From Spirochaetaceae bacterium (lineage in GTDB: Bacteria; Spirochaetota; Spirochaetia; Treponematales; Breznakiellaceae): DNA of 26,501 nt. The position numbers were made by a program, and so were the translations under genes. Positions within the stretch are counted from its first letter, which is position 1. Every line of letters starts with the position of its first letter. The notes below the pieces were generated by a model. It searched no databases, was not told the DNA's origin, and was given only the letters and a program-made list of their open reading frames with translations. Positions 22,000 to 26,501 of the stretch are shown piece by piece. The stretch covers positions 1 to 26,501 of the forward strand of contig JAISOO010000070.1 of NCBI GenBank assembly GCA_031275595.1. The letters run 5' to 3'.

Positions 22000-22955
22000 T
22001 GGAAAAAAAAGAACTCCTCCGGGTGGAACACCTGAAAAAATATTTTCATACCCCCGCGGGATCCCTGCATGCGGTCGATGACGTTACCTTTACGGTAAAC
22101 ACCGGAGAAACCCTGGGGGTAGTGGGGGAATCGGGATGCGGCAAAAGCACCCTGGGCCGGGTCATCCTGCGGCTCCACGAACCCACCGCGGGCAGGGTGT
22201 TTTTTGAGGGGTATAATATCCTGCATTATAACAAAGAACAGGTAAAACGCCTGCGCCGGAACATACAGATCATCTTCCAGGATCCTTTCGCGTCTTTGAA
22301 TCCACGGATGACCGTGAGCGAAACCATCAGTGAGGCCCTGGTCATCCAAAGGCTCTATTCCCCCCGGGACAAGGCGGGGCTGCGGAAACGCGCCCTGGAA
22401 CTGATGGAGATGGTGGGCCTGGCCGAGCGCCTGGTCAATACCTATCCCCATGAACTGGACGGCGGCCGGAGGCAGCGTATCGGTATAGCCCGGGTCCTGG
22501 CCCTGAATCCTAAACTTATCGTATGTGACGAACCGGTCAGCGCCCTGGATGTGTCCATCCAGGCCCAGATCCTCAACCTTATGCAGGATCTTCAGGATGA
22601 ACTGGGATTTACCTATCTGTTTATCACCCACGATCTTTCGGTGGTAAAACACCTCTCCGACGATATTCTGGTTATGTACCTGGGACAGATGGTGGAAAAG
22701 GCCCCCACCGCCAGGCTTTTTGAAAACCCCCTCCATCCTTACACCAGGGCCCTGCTTTCGGCGATCCCCGTACCGGACCCGGACTTCGGCATAAACCGTA
22801 CCATCCTCACGGGGGAACTCACTTCCCCCATAGAGCCCGCCCCGGGCTGCCGTTTTGCCAAACGGTGCCCCCAGGCGCGGGAACGCTGCCTGGGGGCGGA
22901 CATTCCCTTTCGGGAGATAGAGGAAAATCATTTTGTCGCCTGCGGGGAAATTTGA
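21999..22955 (+). CDS. Peptide ABC transporter ATP-binding protein (DppF/OppF type)
   Basis: Second ATPase subunit, 318 residues. Walker A is GESGCGKST, the Q-loop [13 protein letters not shown], Walker [13 protein letters not shown] and the H-loop [10 protein letters not shown]. The signature motif reads [10 protein letters not shown] instead of the usual LSGGQRQRIG, so the serine that contacts ATP gamma-phosphate across the dimer is replaced by aspartate. I recall the same variant in some DppF-like proteins of other bacteria, so it is probably functional in a dimer with one canonical and one variant site. The C-terminal cysteine block is [15 protein letters not shown]. The GGGGAG ribosome binding site lies at the end of the preceding gene. 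Confidence 0.93.
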   Translation: MEKKELLRVEHLKKYFHTPAGSLHAVDDVTFTVNTGETLGVVGESGCGKSTLGRVILRLHEPTAGRVFFEGYNILHYNKEQVKRLRRNIQIIFQDPFASLNPRMTVSETISEALVIQRLYSPRDKAGLRKRALELMEMVGLAERLVNTYPHELDGGRRQRIGIARVLALNPKLIVCDEPVSALDVSIQAQILNLMQDLQDELGFTYLFITHDLSVVKHLSDDILVMYLGQMVEKAPTARLFENPLHPYTRALLSAIPVPDPDFGINRTILTGELTSPIEPAPGCRFAKRCPQARERCLGADIPFREIEENHFVACGEI

Positions 22956-23005
22956 GGAGTGGGCCGCCGGGTTCAACCGGCCGTGAGCAGAAGCGGTTAA
23001 GGGCG

Positions 23006-23037
23006 CCGGTTTCAAAAACCGCGTTTTTTGAAACCGG
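23006..23037. repeat. Module B palindrome, second copy
   Basis: CCGGTTTCAAAAA (23006-23018) pairs perfectly with TTTTTGAAACCGG (23025-23037) around CCGCGT. It is located 50 bp after the DppF stop. The sequence between 22956 and 23210 holds no gene and is a mosaic of palindromes. Confidence 0.85.
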
Positions 23038-23074
23038 TTCCCCAAAAAGCGCCGTTCGCTTTTGCGTATCAATT

Positions 23075-23155
23075 GAGCATTTCCCAAAACCCGGTTGGTT
23101 TTAGGAAATGCTCTTGAAAAAGCGGTTAGCCCGCTTTTTTCCATAAATCCAAGGT
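23075..23155. repeat. Composite intergenic repeat, copy B (palindrome copy 4 plus tail)
   Basis: Same architecture as 15194-15276: GAGCATTTCCCAAAACC / loop CGGTT / GGTTTTAGGAAATGCTC, then TTGAAAAAGCGG, a small hairpin, and CCATAAATCCAAGGT. The palindrome has 16 of 17 pairs. It separates the ATPase genes from the binding-protein gene. Confidence 0.9.
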
Positions 23156-23158
23156 AAT

Positions 23159-23182
23159 GTTTTCAAACCGCGCGTTTGAAAC
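23159..23182. repeat. Module B palindrome, third copy
   Basis: TTTCAAA (23161-23167) and TTTGAAA (23175-23181) around CCGCGCG, flanked by GT...C. The loop shares CCGCG with the copy at 23006. It ends about 17 bp before the AGGAGG ribosome binding site of the binding-protein gene, so it should be in its 5' leader. Confidence 0.75.
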
Positions 23183-23210
23183 AGCCCCACATTTTGTCAG
23201 GAGGCAAATA

Positions 23211-24758
23211 ATGATGAAGAAAATCGCGAGGGTCCTTTTGTTGGCAGGCTTGGTCCTGGTATACATCGGTTGCGGCGGCGGCAGTTCCGGCGGCGCCGGC
23301 GGTTCCGCCGGGGGGGGAGGTGAATACAAAGACACCATCACCTGGGGGCAGGGGGCGGATGTTACCTCCTTCGATCCCCATGTGGGCAGGCAGACCCCGG
23401 CGGTCCAGGTGACCAACCATATATTCGATACCCTGGTCCAATTCGACGGGACAAGTTCCGAAGTTATCCCCCAGATCGCCGAATCCTGGGAACAGCTCTC
23501 CCCTACTTCGTATCGTTTCCACATACGGCAGGGCGTCAAATTTCACGACGGGACCGAGCTGACCGCGGAGGATGTCAAATACTCCCTTGACCGGGCGGTG
23601 GCGAGCTCCATGATCTCCTATCTGATGGACTTCATTTCCGAGACCATCATCGAGGGTCCCTATACGGTGGTGGTTAATACCCATTTCCCCTATGCCCCCA
23701 CCCTGAGGAATCTTTCGGTTCCCTTCGCCGCCATACTCCCCAAGGCGTACACCGAAACCGATCCGGACATTCAGGCAAAAAAGCCCGTCGGTTCCGGGCC
23801 CTATCAATTTGTCTCCTGGACCCAGAGCGATTCGGCGGTCCTCGAAGCCTTTGCGGATTATTATGCCGGTCCCCCCAAGACTAAAAATCTGGTTATGAAG
23901 GTTATCCCCGAAGCCTCCCAGCGGACCATTGCCCTGGAGACCGGGGAAATCGATCTGGCCTATGACCTTCCCTCCAATGACCACAAGCTCATCACGGGAA
24001 ATGAAAAGCTCTCCCTTTTCTTAGCGCCGCCCCTGAGCCTTTTCTACCTTTCCATGCACATGGGAAAGACGCCCTTTGAAAACAAACTGGTACGCCAGGC
24101 CATAAGCCACGCCATTGACCGGCAGCTCATTATTGATACCGTCGTAAGCGGCGCCGCCCAGGCGGCGGATGCCATCATCGCCCCCGGCGTATACGGCTAT
24201 TACAGCGCCGGGGTTGACCAGTACGATCCGGAACGCTCCAAACAGCTCCTTGCCCAGGCGGGATATCCCAACGGTTTTACCACCAGCCTCTGGGTAAACA
24301 ACAACCAGGAACGGGTCGAGGTAAGCACCGCCATTGTGGATATGCTCAGGGAAGTGGGGATCACCGCCCGGCTCGAAGTGATGGAAGCCGGAGCTTTCTG
24401 GGACAAAACCGACAACGGTGAACATGAGATGGCCTTTTTCGGCTGGATAACTTCCACCAAAGACGCCGACTATACCTACTATTCTCTGGGCCATTCCTCC
24501 AAATTCGGGCCCGGCGGCAATACCTCCTATATCAGCGATCCCCAGGTTGACGCCCTGATTGAAAAAGGCAGGAACAGTACCGAACCGGCGACCAGGGAAC
24601 AGGCCTATAAAGATTTGGCGATCCTGCTGGCGGATCTGACCCCCTACATCTCCATCATGTACTCCCCCATCAGCGCGGGGGGCAACAAGCTGGTCGAGCA
24701 TTTCGAGCCCGATCCGATTGGGTATCACCGGCTCGAAAACGTGCAGGTCAGGAAATAA
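23211..24758 (+). CDS. Peptide ABC transporter substrate-binding lipoprotein (family 5, DppA/OppA type)
   Basis: Captures peptides outside the inner membrane and delivers them to the permeases. The 515-residue protein has a lipoprotein signal (lipobox VYIGC, Cys21). A glycine/serine-rich flexible linker (GGGSSGGAGGSAGGGG) follows and then the SBP_bac_5 domain. Family landmarks are DPHVGRQTPAVQVTNHIFDTL, IAESWEQLSPTSYRFHIRQG, GVKFHDGTELTAEDVKYSLD, KPVGSGPYQF and VRQAISHAIDRQLII. AGGAGG 6 nt upstream supports the double-Met start at 23211, not the longer frame. The 255-bp palindrome-filled gap before it could let the binding protein be expressed at a different level from the channel. The substrate is most likely di- or oligopeptides. 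Confidence 0.94.
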   Translation: MMKKIARVLLLAGLVLVYIGCGGGSSGGAGGSAGGGGEYKDTITWGQGADVTSFDPHVGRQTPAVQVTNHIFDTLVQFDGTSSEVIPQIAESWEQLSPTSYRFHIRQGVKFHDGTELTAEDVKYSLDRAVASSMISYLMDFISETIIEGPYTVVVNTHFPYAPTLRNLSVPFAAILPKAYTETDPDIQAKKPVGSGPYQFVSWTQSDSAVLEAFADYYAGPPKTKNLVMKVIPEASQRTIALETGEIDLAYDLPSNDHKLITGNEKLSLFLAPPLSLFYLSMHMGKTPFENKLVRQAISHAIDRQLIIDTVVSGAAQAADAIIAPGVYGYYSAGVDQYDPERSKQLLAQAGYPNGFTTSLWVNNNQERVEVSTAIVDMLREVGITARLEVMEAGAFWDKTDNGEHEMAFFGWITSTKDADYTYYSLGHSSKFGPGGNTSYISDPQVDALIEKGRNSTEPATREQAYKDLAILLADLTPYISIMYSPISAGGNKLVEHFEPDPIGYHRLENVQVRK

Positions 24759-24765
24759 AAATCTT

Positions 24766-25842
24766 ATGGATAAACAGGAAACATTGACCATGATCGGAGC
24801 CCTTTCCAATGCCCCGGGAGTCTCCGGTTTCGAGGATGAGGTCGTGGCGCTCTTAAAACGCTACGCCAGGGATTTGGGCAGCGTTACGGAGGACGCCATG
24901 CGGAACCTCTATGTAAAACGCCCCGGATGGGGTGACGGACTCCCGGTGCTGCAGCTCGACGCCCACAGCGATGAGGTAGGATTTATGGTCAAGGCCATCC
25001 GCCCCAACGGGACCCTGGATTTTATTCCCCTGGGGGGCTGGGTCCCCGCAACGGTCCCCGCCCACCGGGTGCTGGTCCGTACCGGGGAAGGCAGGTGGAT
25101 CCCCGGCGTCATTGCCAGTAAGCCCCCCCATTTTTTGAGTGAAGCGGAACGGAAGGAAGCCCCGGATATGAAGGACATGGTGATTGACGTGGGGGCCTCC
25201 AGCGACCGGGAGGTCCGGGAGGATTTCCGCATACCCATCGCCGCCCCGGTGGTTCCCGATGTTACCTTTGAATACCGCGCCGACCATGATCTTATGCTCG
25301 GTAAGGGTTTTGACAACCGTATGGGCTGCGCGGCGGTCATTGCCACCCTCAAAGAACTGGCGGAGGAGCATCCGGGGGTAGCCATTACCGGAGCCTTTGC
25401 CTCCCAGGAGGAGGTGGGGCTCCGGGGGGCCACGGTTACCGCCCAAGAGGTCAAACCGGATATAGCCATTGTTTTTGAAGGCTGTCCCGCGGACGATACG
25501 GTGGCGGAACCCTACGCGGTCCAAACCGCCATAAAAAAGGGGCCCATGCTTCGGCACATCGATGCCCGGATGATCACCAATCCCCGGTTCCAACGGTTTG
25601 CCCTGGATACGGCCCGGTCCCAGGGTATCCCCGTTCAGGAGGCGGTACGGACCGGGGGCTCCACCAACGGCGGCGCCATCCATCTGAGCGGCCAGGCGGT
25701 GCCGGTCATCGTGATCGGTATTCCGGTCCGGTATATCCATACCCATTACGGCATAAGCGCCTACGCGGATTTTGAATATTCGGTGCGCCTCGCCTGCGCC
25801 GTTATCCGCGGCCTGCGTACGAACCTCATCGTGGGGTTTTAA
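24766..25842 (+). CDS. M42-family metalloaminopeptidase
   Basis: Cytosolic, probably multimeric dinuclear-metal aminopeptidase that would trim imported peptides. The 358-residue protein has the expected metal and catalytic residues: LDAHSDEVG (D65, H67), KGFDNRMG (D183), SQEEVG (E215, E216), VFEGCPADD (E238) and YIHTHYGI (H325). GGSTNGGAIHLS (298-309) is also family-typical. At the fourth metal position the usual Asp is represented by E238, a variation worth noting. I start at the ATG at 24766, 7 bp after the binding-protein stop; a longer frame would overlap that gene. The ribosome binding site is weak (CAGGAAA about 13 nt away). The position at the end of the peptide import operon supports a role in peptide use. 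Older annotations may call it endoglucanase M. Confidence 0.9.
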   Translation: MDKQETLTMIGALSNAPGVSGFEDEVVALLKRYARDLGSVTEDAMRNLYVKRPGWGDGLPVLQLDAHSDEVGFMVKAIRPNGTLDFIPLGGWVPATVPAHRVLVRTGEGRWIPGVIASKPPHFLSEAERKEAPDMKDMVIDVGASSDREVREDFRIPIAAPVVPDVTFEYRADHDLMLGKGFDNRMGCAAVIATLKELAEEHPGVAITGAFASQEEVGLRGATVTAQEVKPDIAIVFEGCPADDTVAEPYAVQTAIKKGPMLRHIDARMITNPRFQRFALDTARSQGIPVQEAVRTGGSTNGGAIHLSGQAVPVIVIGIPVRYIHTHYGISAYADFEYSVRLACAVIRGLRTNLIVGF

Positions 25843-25881
25843 CCCATGGCCATCGGGGGCATATTTTGTCTTGAAAAACAT

Positions 25882-25908
25882 CCTCCCGCCGGAGCTTCCG
25901 GCGGGAGG
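25882..25908. terminator. Strong GC hairpin after the M42 gene
   Basis: CCTCCCGCCGGA (25882-25893) pairs perfectly with TCCGGCGGGAGG (25897-25908) around GCT. It lies 40 bp after the stop codon and is the likely 3' end of the transporter operon. The lack of a U-tract makes classical intrinsic termination uncertain. Confidence 0.5.
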
Positions 25909-26020
25909 GCCTCCGGGGGGCTGGCGGATAAGCTGGGCGGCGAGGACCGGCGGTTTTGCCTGTCGGGCCGCTGTGCCATCTATTACTGCCTCCGGGATCT
26001 CATGCCGGGGGTCCCTCCTA

Positions 26021-26196
26021 GGAGCCTGTTGCACTTGTAGGTTTTTGCGGCACTTTGTACCGCAAAAACCACGATAAACGGGCTCCTTTGGGAGTTTGCA
26101 AGGTAAAAAATCGCCTTGCAGGCGATTTTTGGAGGTTTTATGCGCTTTAGCGCAACAAACTCCTGCAGTTTGTTGCGCTAAAGCGCAGCAGGCTCC
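26021..26196. repeat. Nested palindromic region
   Basis: The outer arms GGAGCCTGTTGC (26021-26032) and GCAGCAGGCTCC (26185-26196) match at 11 of 12 positions. Inside are three hairpins: GGTTTTTGCGG/CCGCAAAAACC (26040-26070), AAAAATCGCC/GGCGATTTTT (26106-26130), and a perfect 20-bp arm GCGCTTTAGCGCAACAAACT with its complement (26142-26186, loop CCTGC). No gene is supported in 25843-26303. It looks like a structured non-coding element or stacked miniature elements. Confidence 0.75.
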
Positions 26197-26259
26197 CCGG
26201 GGTGATGGGAAGGCCGGGGGAATTCCCCCTCCCCGCGGCCTCGAATTATTCACTATTCA

Positions 26260-26296
26260 GAGGCTTTCCCAAAACTTCAGCTTTTGGGAAATGCTC
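26260..26296. repeat. TTTCCCAAAA-type palindrome, copy 5 (hybrid arms)
   Basis: The left arm is of the GAGGCTTTCCCAAAA type, the right arm of the TTTTGGGAAATGCTC type, and the loop CTTCAGC differs from CGGTT. It starts 8 bp from the stop of the partial gene at 26304 and so sits at its 3' end. Confidence 0.85.
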
Positions 26297-26303
26297 ACTT
26301 CGC

Positions 26304-26501
26304 TTACGGGATCACCGCGCTCTGGATCTCGCTGGGGCGGCCCCGCTCCCCCTTCTCGTTCTGCCACTGGAGGCAGACGTAGACGGTCTTGCCCCGCTCC
26401 TCCTCGGTGAACTCAAGGACGTGGGGGGTGCGGGTGGCCAGGACCGTGTTAGTCAGGGCTTTTTCGTCCGCCGGGGGGGCGTCCAGGACGGCCCAGGAGA
26501 T
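26304..26501 (-). CDS. Partial hypothetical protein, paralogue of the 16693 product (5' part outside the window)
   Basis: The last 65 codons and a TAA stop (26304-26306) of a minus-strand gene cut by the window edge. The visible sequence begins ISWAVLDAPPADEKALTN, then LEFTEEERGKTVYVCLQW, and ends NEKGERGRPSEIQSAVIP. It parallels the tail of the 16693 product: YRIWYSVIAPGETPP, then LIEFDYGDSGKAVYLAVQ, then ENDGKKGPWGPMVNALIP. The order I-x-W/Y-x-V, E-F-x-x-x-x-x-G-K-x-V-Y-x, Q-x-E/Q-N-x-x-K-G and final IP is kept. The function is unknown. It is immediately followed by a palindromic repeat. Confidence 0.75.
   Translation of the reverse strand: MSWAVLDAPPADEKALTNTVLATRTPHVLEFTEEERGKTVYVCLQWQNEKGERGRPSEIQSAVIP

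Noticed and set aside
21876..23144. 422-residue minus-strand frame under the DppF gene
   Set aside because: Shadow of the plus-strand ATPase, with no recognisable domain and covering repeat DNA at its 5' end.
24853..26253. 466-residue minus-strand frame under the M42 gene
   Set aside because: It lies antisense to a well-supported enzyme and runs into the palindromic region; its composition is typical of GC-rich shadow frames.
26096..26410. Plus-strand 104-residue frame at the right end
   Set aside because: It crosses the 20-bp hairpin and palindrome copy 5 and is antisense to the paralogue recognised at 26304.

Overview
ORGANISM. The window looks chromosomal and spirochaetal, most likely a Treponema-type organism. 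The best anchor is a full-length periplasmic flagellar filament outer-layer protein FlaA (3625-4641, minus), a family restricted to spirochaetes. Its neighbours, a GerMN-like protein and an N-acetylmuramoyl-L-alanine amidase, are arranged as I recall around flaA in Treponema pallidum. The fairly high GC, the many intergenic palindromes, the tandem-repeat arrays and the paralogous lineage proteins suggest a large free-living or gut (termite-type) treponeme rather than a reduced pathogen. That placement is inference.

LAYOUT. (1) 1-2161: thiamine pyrophosphokinase (minus) diverges from a CCA-adding/poly(A) polymerase-type nucleotidyltransferase (plus). (2) 2178-3407: an alarmone synthetase-type RelA/SpoT domain with TPRs (minus). 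(3) 3625-14186, all minus: a nearly gapless nine-gene run. In transcription order it is an N-acetylhexosamine kinase-like protein, a radical SAM/SPASM protein with a nucleotidyltransferase-like N-terminus, a GT-A-like protein, an SpsF-like cytidylyltransferase, a PseG-like/zinc-ribbon/methyltransferase fusion, an ATP-grasp ligase, a secreted amidase, a GerMN membrane protein and, from its own strong promoter, flaA. Most junctions overlap by 4 bp. I read the first six as a candidate pathway for making and attaching a nucleotide-activated sugar. (4) 14187-16692: a repeat-rich zone with an HAD phosphatase, an intact HicB antitoxin next to a beheaded HicA toxin, a tRNA with anticodon CAU plus its terminator, a palindromic insertion, a 7-bp tandem array and a 21-bp tandem array. 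(5) 16693-18973, plus: a lineage-type hypothetical protein, a small unknown protein and a TPR lipoprotein. (6) 19140-25842, plus: a complete oligopeptide/dipeptide ABC importer (two permeases, two ATPases, lipoprotein binding protein) ending in an M42 aminopeptidase, so peptide uptake and cytosolic hydrolysis are coupled. (7) 25843-26501: a nested palindromic region, then the 3' end of a second gene of the 16693 family on the minus strand, cut by the window edge.

WHAT STANDS OUT. First, the spirochaete sugar-modification operon with two unusual multidomain proteins. Second, a family of small intergenic palindromes (core TTTCCCAAAA...TTTTGGGAAA) with at least five clear copies, two of them inside an ~82-bp composite. 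Third, the tandem arrays in front of the 16693 gene, with predicted promoters pointing into the 7-bp array from both sides. All functional assignments come from motif reading and memory of families; no search was run.
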